From contig NZ_PYFW01000009.1 in the NCBI RefSeq assembly GCF_003020125.1, forward strand, positions 1 to 64,000: a DNA stretch of 64,000 nucleotides, in the 5' to 3' direction. Shown here piece after piece: positions 25,921 through 35,034 of the stretch (position 1 is its first letter; each line of letters starts with the position of its first letter). Position numbers and translations under genes: made by a program. The stretch comes from Bradyrhizobium sp. MOS003 (GTDB lineage Bacteria > Pseudomonadota > Alphaproteobacteria > Rhizobiales > Xanthobacteraceae). Below the pieces are notes generated by a model. It did not search any database and was not told the origin of the DNA. It worked only from the letters and a program-made list of their open reading frames with translations.

Positions 25921-26877
25921 ATGAGCATTCCAGCCGCCCTCGCCCTCTCCGCCGCAATGGCTTGCGCCGCCGTACAGGCCTCGGCGCAGGAATTGCGATC
26001 GAGCCGGCGCTCGATCAGCTATCACACCATCGATATCGGCGGTCTCAAGACCTTCTATCGCGAGGCCGGATCGCCCGACGCCCCGGCCGTGCTGCTGCTG
26101 CACGGCTTTCCGTCCTCGTCGCGGATGTGGGAGCCCTTGCTGCCGCTGCTGGCCGACAAATATCACGTGATCGCACCTGATTATCCGGGCTTCGGCAACA
26201 GCAGCGCGCCGCCGCCGTCCGATTTCGACTATACGTTCGACAACATCGCCGGCGTAATAACCGAGCTGACGGCCAAGCTCGGCCTCGGCAATTCCGTCCT
26301 GTTCATGCAGGACTATGGCGGTCCCGTCGGCTTCCGCATGGCGCTGGCGCATCCCGAACGGGTGCGCGGGATCATCATCCAGAACGCCGTGTCGCACGAG
26401 CAGGGCCTGAGCCCGCTCTGGGATGCGCGCCGCAGATATTGGGCCGATCCGGCACACGAACTCGAAGCGCTCAAGGCCAATTTCATCTCGCTGGCGGCGA
26501 CGCGCCAGCGGCATCTCGGCTCCAGCCCACACCCCGAACGTTACGACCCCGATACCTGGAACGACGAATACGCGTTCCTGACGCGTCCGGGACAGGCCGA
26601 GATCCAGACCACGCTGTTCTTGGATTACCGGACCAACGTCGCCTCCTATCCGAAATGGCAGGAGTGGCTGCGCAAGACCCGGCCGCCGACGCTGGTGGTC
26701 TGGGGCAAATACGATCCGTCCTTCACCGTTGCCGGCGCTTCGGCCTATCGCGACGACGTTCCGGATGCGGAGGTTCACCTCCTGGACGCGGGCCATTTCG
26801 CGCTGGATGAAGCCACCGACGAAATCGCTGCGCGCGTTCGCGACTTCCTTGCGCGACTGGACGGACACAAGGGCTGA
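25921..26877 (+). CDS. Exported alpha/beta hydrolase (haloalkane-dehalogenase-like)
   Basis: Alpha/beta hydrolase of 318 residues. A Sec-type signal peptide is visible (MSIPAALALSAAMACAAVQASAQE). The oxyanion motif is HGFPSSSRMW, the nucleophile Asp is in MQDYGGPVGFRMA, and the catalytic His is in DAGHFALDE. An Asp nucleophile in this context points to dehalogenase or epoxide-hydrolase chemistry, not esterase. ATG 25921 is chosen because it opens the signal peptide; upstream in-frame codons are unlike coding sequence. Together with the next gene it forms a two-hydrolase unit below a TAAC box. Confidence 0.87.
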   Translation: MSIPAALALSAAMACAAVQASAQELRSSRRSISYHTIDIGGLKTFYREAGSPDAPAVLLLHGFPSSSRMWEPLLPLLADKYHVIAPDYPGFGNSSAPPPSDFDYTFDNIAGVITELTAKLGLGNSVLFMQDYGGPVGFRMALAHPERVRGIIIQNAVSHEQGLSPLWDARRRYWADPAHELEALKANFISLAATRQRHLGSSPHPERYDPDTWNDEYAFLTRPGQAEIQTTLFLDYRTNVASYPKWQEWLRKTRPPTLVVWGKYDPSFTVAGASAYRDDVPDAEVHLLDAGHFALDEATDEIAARVRDFLARLDGHKG

Positions 26878-26937
26878 ACGGCAACCGCGTGGCGGATCGC
26901 CACGCTACACACCATGCAACGACGATAGGAGCAACAC

Positions 26938-27990
26938 GTGTCCGACAACATCAACCGTGAACGCCGCCGCTTTTTCGGAAGTGCCGCCATGACGCTCGCA
27001 GCCGCCCAGCTTTCGCTCACCGCGACCGCCTCGGCTGAGACGGCCAAGCCGGCCAAGCCCGCCGTCGCCATCAAGCCGGGAGCCAGCACGGCGTTCGCGT
27101 CCCTGAAGCAGATCGACGCCGGCCTCCTCAACGTCGGCTATGCCGAGGCGGGTCCCGCGGATGGTCCGCCCGTGATCCTGCTGCACGGCTGGCCCTATGA
27201 CATCTACAGCTTCGTCGACGTCGCACCGCTGCTCGCGGCGGCCGGCCATCGCGTGATCATCCCGTATCTGCGCGGCTACGGCAGCACGCGCCTGCTCTCC
27301 GACGCGACGATGCGGAACGGTCAGCCGGCGGCGATCGCAACCGACGTCATCGCGCTGATGGACGCGCTCAAGATCGAGAAGGCAACGCTCGCCGGCTTCG
27401 ACTGGGGCGCGCGCACCGCCAACATCGTCGCCGCCCTCTGGCCGGAGCGCGTCAAGGCGATGGTCTCGGTGAGCGGCTATCTGATCGGCAGCCAGCAGGC
27501 CGGCAAGATGCCGTTGCCGCCGAAGGCCGAGCTGCAATGGTGGTACCAGTTCTATTTCGCGACCGAACGCGGCCGCGAAGGCTATGACAAGTACCGTCGG
27601 GATTTTTCGCGGCTGATCTGGCAACTCGCCTCGCCGCAATGGCATTTCGACGATGCCACCTTCGAGCGCAGCGCGGCGGCCTTCGACAATCCGGACCACG
27701 TCGCGATCGTGATTCACAATTATCGCTGGCGCCTCGGCCTCGCCGAGGGCGAAGCGAAATACGACGCCTACGAGGCCCGGTTGGCGCAGGCCCCCGTGAT
27801 CACGGTGCCCACCATCACCATGGAAGGTGACGCTAACGGGGCGCCGCATCCGCAGCCGTCCGCCTACGCCGCAAAATTCTCCGGGCGCTATTCGCACCGG
27901 ACCATCAAGGGCGGCATCGGGCACAATCTGCCGCAGGAGGCGCCCAAGGACTTTGCCGATGCCATCCTGGACGTGGCAGCCGCGAGCTAG
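26938..27990 (+). CDS. Exported alpha/beta hydrolase, Tat signal
   Basis: Alpha/beta hydrolase of 350 residues. The GTG start at 26938 has an AGGAG site 8 nt upstream. The N-terminus RERRRFFGSAAMTLAAAQ followed by a cleavage-type TASAE is a twin-arginine signal. Motifs: HGWPYDIYSF (oxyanion), GFDWGARTAN with nucleophile Asp, and GGIGHNLPQE with the catalytic His. Related to the epoxide-hydrolase/dehalogenase group like its neighbour and the enzyme at 18662. Sixty nt after the previous gene, probably the same transcript. Confidence 0.87.
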   Translation: MSDNINRERRRFFGSAAMTLAAAQLSLTATASAETAKPAKPAVAIKPGASTAFASLKQIDAGLLNVGYAEAGPADGPPVILLHGWPYDIYSFVDVAPLLAAAGHRVIIPYLRGYGSTRLLSDATMRNGQPAAIATDVIALMDALKIEKATLAGFDWGARTANIVAALWPERVKAMVSVSGYLIGSQQAGKMPLPPKAELQWWYQFYFATERGREGYDKYRRDFSRLIWQLASPQWHFDDATFERSAAAFDNPDHVAIVIHNYRWRLGLAEGEAKYDAYEARLAQAPVITVPTITMEGDANGAPHPQPSAYAAKFSGRYSHRTIKGGIGHNLPQEAPKDFADAILDVAAAS

Positions 27991-28030
27991 CATCACAATG
28001 GCGAAACCCGCACCAAGGGAGCGACCAGGG

Positions 28031-28117
28031 ATGCGCCGGCTGTTTGCGACCCTCGCCTTGCTCGTCGTCGTTCTGCTCGTGCTGATCCAGTTCGGTCCGG
28101 CATGGCTGCCGGGATAA
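28031..28117 (+). CDS. Tiny single-pass membrane peptide (hypothetical)
   Basis: A 28-codon frame, MRRLFATLALLVVVLLVLIQF and a short tail ending WLPG, forms one strong transmembrane helix with a basic N-terminus. An AAGGGAG site precedes it. An upstream in-frame ATG at 27998 would add 11 residues. It lies 40 nt after the hydrolase gene and ends 14 nt before the convergent STAND regulator. No function can be inferred; real but minor genes of this type are common. Confidence 0.4.
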   Translation: MRRLFATLALLVVVLLVLIQFGPAWLPG

Positions 28118-28131
28118 ACCCTTCGGCTTGA

Positions 28132-31014
28132 TCAGGCAGACGGCGGGTTCAGCATGAGCCGTGCGGCTTTGAGATCGGCGGTCTCGAACCCCTCGGTGAA
28201 CCGCGCATAGGTCCTGGCGAGCTGCTCGCGCGGATCTTGGACACCCTGCCGCTCGCGCAGCCGCGCGAGCGACATCTCGGTGCGCAGCCGCCAGGATAGC
28301 GCCCCCTGTCGCTCGGCGAGCTCCGCCGACGCGACGAGGCTTGCCTCGGCCGCGTCGAGGTTCCCGCTCTGCGCCTCGAGCTCTCCGCGCAGACGGAGCA
28401 GTTCCGGCATATCGAAGGCGCCGCCTTCCTGCTCGACGCGGTCGGTGGTTTCGTGCAGGACCTGCGCGCCTTCCGCCAATCGCCCCGACAAGGCCAGCCC
28501 GCGGGACAGATCCGCGGCGAATGCCGACATATAGAGCTCGTAGCGATCCGCGTGCAGGCGCGGGAGCGCGCTCCGCAACAGGTCGATGCCGCCGGTTACC
28601 TCGCCATGGGCGATCAAGGTCTGCGCCCGAAACCCGGTCGCAACGGCTTCGTAGGGGACGAGCCCGTGCATGCTCGCGTGCGTCGCCAGGCGAGCGCTCA
28701 TGGTCTCGACGGCGGACCAGTCACCGACCCAGCCGAACACCGAGGCGGACCAGCACAGCGCGATACAATGCATGACCACGTCGCGCGGCGCCGACGCACC
28801 GACGAGCGGGAGGACGCATTCGAGCGCGCGATCGGGATAGCCGCGCAGCCACAACACCCGCGCGAGCGGAATCTGCGGCGTACGCGAATAGGCGAAATGT
28901 CCGGGTTGCGTGCCCCGCAGCGCGGCGTCGTCGCGCATGCCCTCGTCGAGATGAGCTTGCGCCTCGGCCTGGTCGCCGGCGAGGTGATAGGACACCCCGA
29001 GAAGCGCCTTGCTGCCGGCAATGCCCGCGGTATCTCCGATCAGGCGCGCAATCCGTTCGGCGTGACGCGCTGTCGGCACCAGATGCCGGTAACCGCCGGT
29101 GCGGCGGTAGTACATGTTCAACCGCGACAGCAGCCTGAACGTGTTGGCGTGATCGCCGAGCGTTTGCGCGATCTCCAGCCCGCGCCGGAGCGCGGCTTCC
29201 GCCTGCTCGCTGTTGCGCTCGGTGAACATGGAGGCGTGGCCGAGCGTCGACTGAAGCTCGAGCTCCCATCGGCCGCCGCGATCGGCGTCGTCGAGCATTG
29301 CGAGTGCGCGATCGGACCAGATGCGCGCCTCGTTCAGCAAATTGAGCTCGACGAAAAGACCCGTGCAACTGCCGGCAAGCGGCACGCGCAAATCCGCGCC
29401 TTCATCATTGGCGTAGCTCCAAGCCAGCGCCGCGCGGGCATCGGCGAGCAGGCCCGCCCGCTGATGCGAGCGTGACAGCTGGCCGCTGCCACCCTGCGCC
29501 GTCGGGCCGGCTTCGAGCGTGCGTTGGACATGACATGCGTGACGGCGCGCGATGACGTTGGCCTCACCGACATCCACCAGTTTCTGCATGGCATAGGCAC
29601 GCGTCGCGTCCAGCAGCCGATAACGCCGCGATGCGCCATCCGGCTGCGAGGAGACCAGCGACTTGGCCACGAGTTGCTCCAGCGCGTCGATGACGCGATC
29701 TTCCGGCGTCTCCTGCTCGGCCGCCACCGCTATGGCGCCCTTCAGGGTGAAGTGACCTGCGAAGACGGCGAGCCGCTGGAACACGACGCGCTCGTTCTCG
29801 CCGATCAGGCCGAAACTCCAGTCGAGCGTAGCGCCGAGCGTCTGCTGCCGCGGCGGCGCCGTTCGCCGTCCGCGCCATTCGAGCTGCAGGCGGCTGTCGA
29901 GCAGCGCCGCCATCTCACGCAGCCCGTAGAGACCGACGCGGGCGGCGGCGAGTTCGATCGCGAGCGCGATGCCGTCGAGCTTGCCGCAGATCTGCACTAG
30001 GACTTCCGCATCCTCGTCGGTGAGGTCGTCGCGATGCCCCGCCGCATTGGCGCGATCGACGAAAAGACGCGCAGCCGGATAGCCCAGCACCTCGTCAGCG
30101 CTGAGGCGCGTGCCCTGCGGCGGGCCCGGCAGCGGAACGAGCTCGAAGATCTGCTCGCCGGACACCAGCAGCGACTCGCGGGAGGTGGCGAGGATGGCGA
30201 CGCCGGGCGCCTCGCGATGGATGTCCTCTGCGAGACGCGCGACAGCGTCGATGACGTGCTCGCAGCTATCGAGAACGAGAAGCAGCCTCCGCCCACGCAG
30301 GAAATTGACGATGCTGTCGCTCGGATCGTTGTGATGCACGACGAGGCCCAGCGCGGCGGCAACCGTGCTCGCCACCAGCGCGGCGTCCTTGAGCGGACCG
30401 AATTCGAGGAAATGGACGTTGCCCTCGAACCTGTCGCACAGGTCATGCGCGAGCGCGACCGCGATGGTGGTCTTGCCGATGCCGCCTGGCCCGCGCAGCG
30501 TGACGAAACGATCGCGGAGCAAGCGCGGCGCCAATTCGGCCACGATTTCGTCCCGCCCGACCATCCGGTCCAGACGATGCGGCAGAGACGGTGACGGCGC
30601 CACCTTATTGGGCGGCAGCGACGCGGGTGCAGGCGGCTCTGCGCGTGTGCCGCGCTGCACCGGCGCGACGAAGCAATAACCCCGGCTCGGGATGTTGGTG
30701 ATGTAGCGGACACCGTCCTTGCCATCGCCGAGCGCCTTGCGCAGCTCCGCGACATGAACCCGCAGGCTGATCTCCTCGACGGAGAGTCCGGACCACGCGT
30801 AGCTGAGAATCTCGCTCTTAGGCACCACTTCGCCGGCACGGCTGACGAGCAGGCGCAAAATATCCATCGCGCGGCTGCCGAGCTTGACCGGCTCGCCGTC
30901 CTTCTGCAGCAGCCGCGACCGAAGCGAGAACGGCCCGAACGAGACGGCATCGAGATCAGGGATCGTTCCGGCGCCGGCGCCGCGGGGGCCATGTCCTGCC
31001 GAGAGGTCGGTCAC
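28132..31014 (-). CDS. STAND-type transcriptional regulator: OmpR wHTH + NB-ARC-like ATPase + helical repeats (paralogue 3)
   Basis: About 960 residues, same domain order as the two regulators at 8670 and 22045 but more divergent. Winged helix at residues about 20-120 (VSFGPFSLRSRLLQKDGEPVKLGSRAMDIL ending RGYCFVAPV), Walker A GPGGIGKTTI near 175, Walker B LLLVLDSCEHV, sensor LATSRESLLVSGEQIF, then long helical repeats with Ala/Glu/Arg-rich motifs. The GTG at 31014 is the start; its ribosome-binding site is weak. The 35-bp element found before the other two genes is absent here. Its promoter region is shared with the divergent AraC gene. Confidence 0.85.
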   Translation of the reverse strand: MTDLSAGHGPRGAGAGTIPDLDAVSFGPFSLRSRLLQKDGEPVKLGSRAMDILRLLVSRAGEVVPKSEILSYAWSGLSVEEISLRVHVAELRKALGDGKDGVRYITNIPSRGYCFVAPVQRGTRAEPPAPASLPPNKVAPSPSLPHRLDRMVGRDEIVAELAPRLLRDRFVTLRGPGGIGKTTIAVALAHDLCDRFEGNVHFLEFGPLKDAALVASTVAAALGLVVHHNDPSDSIVNFLRGRRLLLVLDSCEHVIDAVARLAEDIHREAPGVAILATSRESLLVSGEQIFELVPLPGPPQGTRLSADEVLGYPAARLFVDRANAAGHRDDLTDEDAEVLVQICGKLDGIALAIELAAARVGLYGLREMAALLDSRLQLEWRGRRTAPPRQQTLGATLDWSFGLIGENERVVFQRLAVFAGHFTLKGAIAVAAEQETPEDRVIDALEQLVAKSLVSSQPDGASRRYRLLDATRAYAMQKLVDVGEANVIARRHACHVQRTLEAGPTAQGGSGQLSRSHQRAGLLADARAALAWSYANDEGADLRVPLAGSCTGLFVELNLLNEARIWSDRALAMLDDADRGGRWELELQSTLGHASMFTERNSEQAEAALRRGLEIAQTLGDHANTFRLLSRLNMYYRRTGGYRHLVPTARHAERIARLIGDTAGIAGSKALLGVSYHLAGDQAEAQAHLDEGMRDDAALRGTQPGHFAYSRTPQIPLARVLWLRGYPDRALECVLPLVGASAPRDVVMHCIALCWSASVFGWVGDWSAVETMSARLATHASMHGLVPYEAVATGFRAQTLIAHGEVTGGIDLLRSALPRLHADRYELYMSAFAADLSRGLALSGRLAEGAQVLHETTDRVEQEGGAFDMPELLRLRGELEAQSGNLDAAEASLVASAELAERQGALSWRLRTEMSLARLRERQGVQDPREQLARTYARFTEGFETADLKAARLMLNPPSA

Positions 31015-31363
31015 ATTTTGCTCATCTTGACGACGGCTTCCTCGAAACGCGCAGGGACTATACCCGGACCCGATGCGAGGTCCAGCGAAGGCCCTGCGCT
31101 AATCCCAAATCGGCACGTCGATTCCCCACGCGATGCTCCGTGAGGGCCCCTCAAACAGGGCAGCCAGCCGAATATTCGACAAATTGGACCTAATCAAACG
31201 TCTGCGGCGGGCTGTCGCACCTGGCGCACAAAATCTAACAACTCCTCATCACCACTAACGGGCGTCCTGGCCAGCTCACGCCTATCCTTCGAGCATGGAA
31301 AGCATTGGGCTTGCGCGTTTGCCGGTCGTCGCAAGCAGCCACTGGACTAGGAGAGGACGAGCG
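31015..31363. other. Divergent intergenic region between STAND regulator 3 and AraC gene
   Basis: About 350 bases with no gene I can support. The only structured signal I see is the TAAC box at 31232-31264. A hydrophilic frame starting at 31295 joins the AraC frame but is unlikely to be translated, because a good ribosome-binding site precedes the ATG at 31364. Confidence 0.6.
31232..31264 (+). promoter_or_regulatory. TAAC box upstream of AraC-family gene
   Basis: TAAC at 31236-31239 and 31256-31259, exactly 20 bp apart, with a degenerate TCAT at the intermediate 10-bp position (31246). The last site reads ACTAACGGGC. About 105 bp before the AraC start; also available to the divergent STAND regulator 3. 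Confidence 0.58.
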
Positions 31364-32350
31364 ATGTCGAACAATTTGCACGCGGCCCATGCCTGGATCG
31401 ATCTTCCGGCCGGCGCTCGGGATCACGAGGTTCTTCGCCCCGCGCATGTGATCGCCTGGGAGAGCCGATGGCGTCAGAATGATCTTCCACCGGATGGTGC
31501 GACCGAGGACGTCACCATCTCGCGATGGGAGGACCTGCGGAGCAGTTCGTCCCACGAAACGACGACGCCGGACGATCGCTATTTCATCGGCATTGCCCTG
31601 AAGACCACGCGCGCGAAGCTGACACGGGACCGCCAGGTCATTTTCGACGGCACGATGCCCGCAGGGACGCTCTATGTCACCGCTCCGTCGAAGTCTCTCG
31701 GCGTGCAATTCCAGTCGCCATGCGCCTTCCTGCACGTCCACATTGCCACGGATCATCTTCCGGCGCATGTCGTGGCGGCTGACGGGCTCAATGACCTCGT
31801 GCTGTTGCGCGATCCACTCGCCGCCGAGCTTGCCAAGGCGCTGATCGAGCAGAGCGATGCCGCTGACCGGCGTTTTACGCAGTGCATCGGCCAGACCCTG
31901 GCGATGCATCTCACCCGGATGGAGTTGCCGCGCGTTCGGGTCAATGCCTTGCCGAAATGGCGACTGCGGCGTGTCGAGCAATATATCGCAGATCATTTCC
32001 ACCGCTGCATCAGCCTGTCCGAACTCGCTAACGTCGCCGGCCTGTCCCGAATGCACTTTGCGGCGCAATTCCGCATCGCGACCGGTTACCGTCCCCGCGA
32101 ATATCTGCTCAATTACCGGACCGAGCAGGCGAAGATGCTGCTTGCGACCACCGAGCGGCCATTGGCAGAGATCGCGCTCGCCGTGGGCTTCAGTACGCAG
32201 GCGCATTTTTCGACCGTGTTCAAGCGCATCAGCGGTGAATCGCCGGCACGCTGGCGCCTCGCCAGCAGGGATGAACGGCTCGAGGTCGAAGCGCCGCCGC
32301 GGCGACGTCCTTCCCCGGAGGTCGGTTGGATCACCAGCGCCGCGGCGTAG
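31364..32350 (+). CDS. AraC-family transcriptional regulator
   Basis: 328-residue regulator. The C-terminal double helix-turn-helix is clear: ISLSELANVAGLSRMHFAAQFRIATGYRPREYL and IALAVGFSTQAHFSTVFKRISGESPARWR. The N-terminal half is an uncharacterised sensing domain. ATG 31364 follows GGAGAGGACGAGCG. Convergent with the molybdoenzyme gene, and preceded by a TAAC box, so it may be a downstream member of the same regulon. Target genes cannot be read from sequence. Confidence 0.9.
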   Translation: MSNNLHAAHAWIDLPAGARDHEVLRPAHVIAWESRWRQNDLPPDGATEDVTISRWEDLRSSSSHETTTPDDRYFIGIALKTTRAKLTRDRQVIFDGTMPAGTLYVTAPSKSLGVQFQSPCAFLHVHIATDHLPAHVVAADGLNDLVLLRDPLAAELAKALIEQSDAADRRFTQCIGQTLAMHLTRMELPRVRVNALPKWRLRRVEQYIADHFHRCISLSELANVAGLSRMHFAAQFRIATGYRPREYLLNYRTEQAKMLLATTERPLAEIALAVGFSTQAHFSTVFKRISGESPARWRLASRDERLEVEAPPRRRPSPEVGWITSAAA

Positions 32351-32374
32351 TGCCGCCTCAGGGGCACGAGAGGG

Positions 32375-34699
32375 CTACACCGGATCGAACGCGCGGATCG
32401 GCGGCAGATTGCCGGTGAACTTCTCCACCTCGACCACCGTCAGCTGTCCGGTGCAGCCTTGCGCGAACGACGAAGTCCCGACGTCGCGGGTGAGCACGTT
32501 CGGATTGCCGTGAACGCACAGCGGCGCCTCGTCTTCGGGATCCATCGGATCGTACCAGGCGCCGGTCGGAAGCTGGACCACGCCGGGCGCGATGTCATCG
32601 GTGACGTGGACCGCGGCAAGGCACGCCCCGCGATCGTTGAACAGGCGGATGATGTCGCCGTCCCCGATGCCGCGCGCATTCGCATCGACCGGGTTCATCC
32701 GCGCGACCTCACGGCCGCGATGTTTCGCGCCAAGCGAATGGCCGCCGAAATCGAGCTGGCTGTGCAGGCGCGTCACCGGCTGGTTGGCGACGAGGAAGCA
32801 CGGCGCCCCCGGCCTGGGCAAGTCGGTCTTGTCGAGCCAGACCGGATGTCCCGGACAATCCGCATCGTTATGCCCCGCGATCTTGGCCGAAAATATCTCG
32901 ATGCGCCCGCTCGGCGTCGGCAGCGCGTGATCGACGGGATCCTCACGGAAGCGGCGCAGCCGGCCGCCGTCATCGGGCTGCTGCGGCACGACCAGGCTGC
33001 CGCGCGCCCAGAACTCCTCGAAGTGAGGCGCTTCCAGTCCGCGCCTGGCGAGCGAGGCGCGGGTCGGCTCGTAGAGATGCTCCAGCCACTGCCGCGACGT
33101 GCGGCCCTCGGTGAAGGGTTCGCGCGCGCCGAGACGGTCGGCGAGATCGGCGAAGATATCGTAATCGTCGCGCGCAAGCCCAAACGGCTCGGCGACCTGA
33201 TGCATGGCGACCATCAAGGGATCGTTGCTGGAATAGCCGATGTCCTCGCGCTCGAGCGTCATCGTCGCGGGCAGCACGATGTCGGCGTGACGGGCGGTGG
33301 CGGTCCAGGCGAGCTCGTGCACGACGAACGTATCGAGCTGCGCAAAGGCCTTGCGCAGGCGGTTGATGTCCTGGTGATGATGAAAGGGATTGCCGCCCGC
33401 CCAGTAGACCATGCGGATGTCCGGATAGGTTCGCGTCTCGCCGTTGTAGCGATAGGCACTGCCCGGCTTGAGCAGCATGTCGGCGATGCGCGCCACCGGG
33501 ATGAAATCGGCAACGCCGTTGCGGCCCTGTCCCAGCGTCGGCCCCGGCACGTCGTTGACGCGGCGGCCGTAATAGCCGATCGCCCCGAGCGAATAGGCAT
33601 AGCCGCCGCCGGGAAGGCCGATCTGGCCGAGCGCTGCCGCCAGCACCATGCCCATCCACACCGGCTGCTCGCCATGCTCGGCCCGCTGCAGCGAATGCGA
33701 GACGGTGATCAGTGCGCGCTTTCCGGCCAGCCGGCGCGCCAGCGTGCGGATCGTCTCGGCATCGACGCCCGCGATCGCGGCCGCCCACTCGGCATGCTTT
33801 GCCTGCCCGTCGCTCTCGCCGGTGAGATAGCGCAGGAAGACCGGCCACCCTTCGGTGTAGCGATCGAGGAAGGCCTGATCGTGCAGGCCTTCGCTGACCA
33901 ACGTATGGACGAGGCCGAGCATCAAGGCGGTATCGGTGCTCGGCACGCAGGTCATCCACTCCGCACCGGCCTCGACGGGCAGGTCTTCGCGAAGCGGGCT
34001 GACCAGGATGAACTCGCAGCCGCGCTTGCGGGCTGCTGCCATGGCACCGCGCTCGACATGCTTGCTGATGGAGCCGCCGGCCACCATGGAGTTCTTCAGC
34101 GCCATGCCGCCGAACGCCAGCACGATGTCGGTGTCGGCAGCGATCTGCTCCCAGGTGACGTTGCGCTTGGTGATGTCTTCATAGCCCGCGAGGATTTGCG
34201 GCAGCAGCACCGACGACGCGCCCGAGGAATAGGAATTGACCGAGCGCACATAGCCGCCCATCGCGATGTTGAGGAAACGATGCACCTGGCTCTGGGCGTG
34301 ATGAAAGCGCCCGGCGCTCGACCAGCCATAGGAGCCGCCGAATACGGCGCCCGGCCCGCGCGTGTCACGGATGCGGCCGAGCTCGTCGCCGAGGAGGTCA
34401 AGGGCCTTTTCCCAGCTCACGGAGACGAATTCGTCGCGGCCGCGGCGATCGTCGGGCCCCGGCCCGCGCTCGAGCCAGCCGCGGCGAATCGCCGGCTGGG
34501 CAATGCGCGCTTGGTGGCGGAGCGTGCCGGGGAAATTATCGATGATGCCGTTCGGATCGGGATCGCCCGCATAGGCCCTGACCTCCAGACCGGTCGCGCT
34601 CTGACGCGCGGAAAACACGCCCCAATGCGAGGTGTGCGGCTTGAAGCCATCCGAGAGGTCGAGACCGGGATCGGGGAAGCCAATCGTATCGTCCATCAT
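32375..34699 (-). CDS. Molybdopterin oxidoreductase, biotin/TMAO/DMSO-sulfoxide reductase type
   Basis: Bis-MGD enzyme of 774 residues in the BisC/TorA/DorA group. It starts like these (HTSHWGVFSARQ), has no N-terminal 4Fe-4S Cys motif, and carries the predicted Mo-ligating Ser in NSYSSGASS. The cofactor-binding C-terminal segment includes ANQPVTRLHSQLDFGG. No Sec or Tat signal is seen, so it is probably cytoplasmic like BisC. The ATG at 34699 follows AAGGATCAG. It stands alone: no chaperone (TorD) or cytochrome partner is adjacent. Function may be repair of oxidised biotin or free methionine sulfoxide. Confidence 0.85.
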   Translation of the reverse strand: MMDDTIGFPDPGLDLSDGFKPHTSHWGVFSARQSATGLEVRAYAGDPDPNGIIDNFPGTLRHQARIAQPAIRRGWLERGPGPDDRRGRDEFVSVSWEKALDLLGDELGRIRDTRGPGAVFGGSYGWSSAGRFHHAQSQVHRFLNIAMGGYVRSVNSYSSGASSVLLPQILAGYEDITKRNVTWEQIAADTDIVLAFGGMALKNSMVAGGSISKHVERGAMAAARKRGCEFILVSPLREDLPVEAGAEWMTCVPSTDTALMLGLVHTLVSEGLHDQAFLDRYTEGWPVFLRYLTGESDGQAKHAEWAAAIAGVDAETIRTLARRLAGKRALITVSHSLQRAEHGEQPVWMGMVLAAALGQIGLPGGGYAYSLGAIGYYGRRVNDVPGPTLGQGRNGVADFIPVARIADMLLKPGSAYRYNGETRTYPDIRMVYWAGGNPFHHHQDINRLRKAFAQLDTFVVHELAWTATARHADIVLPATMTLEREDIGYSSNDPLMVAMHQVAEPFGLARDDYDIFADLADRLGAREPFTEGRTSRQWLEHLYEPTRASLARRGLEAPHFEEFWARGSLVVPQQPDDGGRLRRFREDPVDHALPTPSGRIEIFSAKIAGHNDADCPGHPVWLDKTDLPRPGAPCFLVANQPVTRLHSQLDFGGHSLGAKHRGREVARMNPVDANARGIGDGDIIRLFNDRGACLAAVHVTDDIAPGVVQLPTGAWYDPMDPEDEAPLCVHGNPNVLTRDVGTSSFAQGCTGQLTVVEVEKFTGNLPPIRAFDPV

Positions 34700-34907
34700 C
34701 TGATCCTTGTTCCGGCGTCGGCCTTCAATCAAGATGGTAATATACCGATCCGATCCGGAATTCGTCGAGATGAGCGTTGACGGAAACGCTGGGCTGCCCC
34801 GCGCGAGGCCCGAGGCCGCTGCCGGGGCTGTTCGCCCGAGCCCGATGGGGCGACTGCACGGCGAGGAACGAAAGCCTCGACCGTTTCATTGATGCCGCAG
34901 GAGCAGC

Positions 34908-34988
34908 ATGGGCAAGCTATTCATCAGCGTCGTCGTCGTGAGCCTGGCGATCGGCATCGCCTTCGCGGTCTTCGTGATCACGTTATGA
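34908..34988 (+). CDS. Tiny single-pass membrane peptide (26 residues)
   Basis: ATG at 34908 with a good AGGAG site 5 nt upstream. The product is MGKLFISVVVVSLAIGIAFA plus VFVITL, entirely one transmembrane helix. No function recognised. The strong ribosome-binding site and clean hydrophobic pattern argue that it is real. Confidence 0.5.
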   Translation: MGKLFISVVVVSLAIGIAFAVFVITL

Positions 34989-35034
34989 CGATGCTCGCCG
35001 GGACGTGCAGCATAGAACCTGCCGATGTCCGGCA

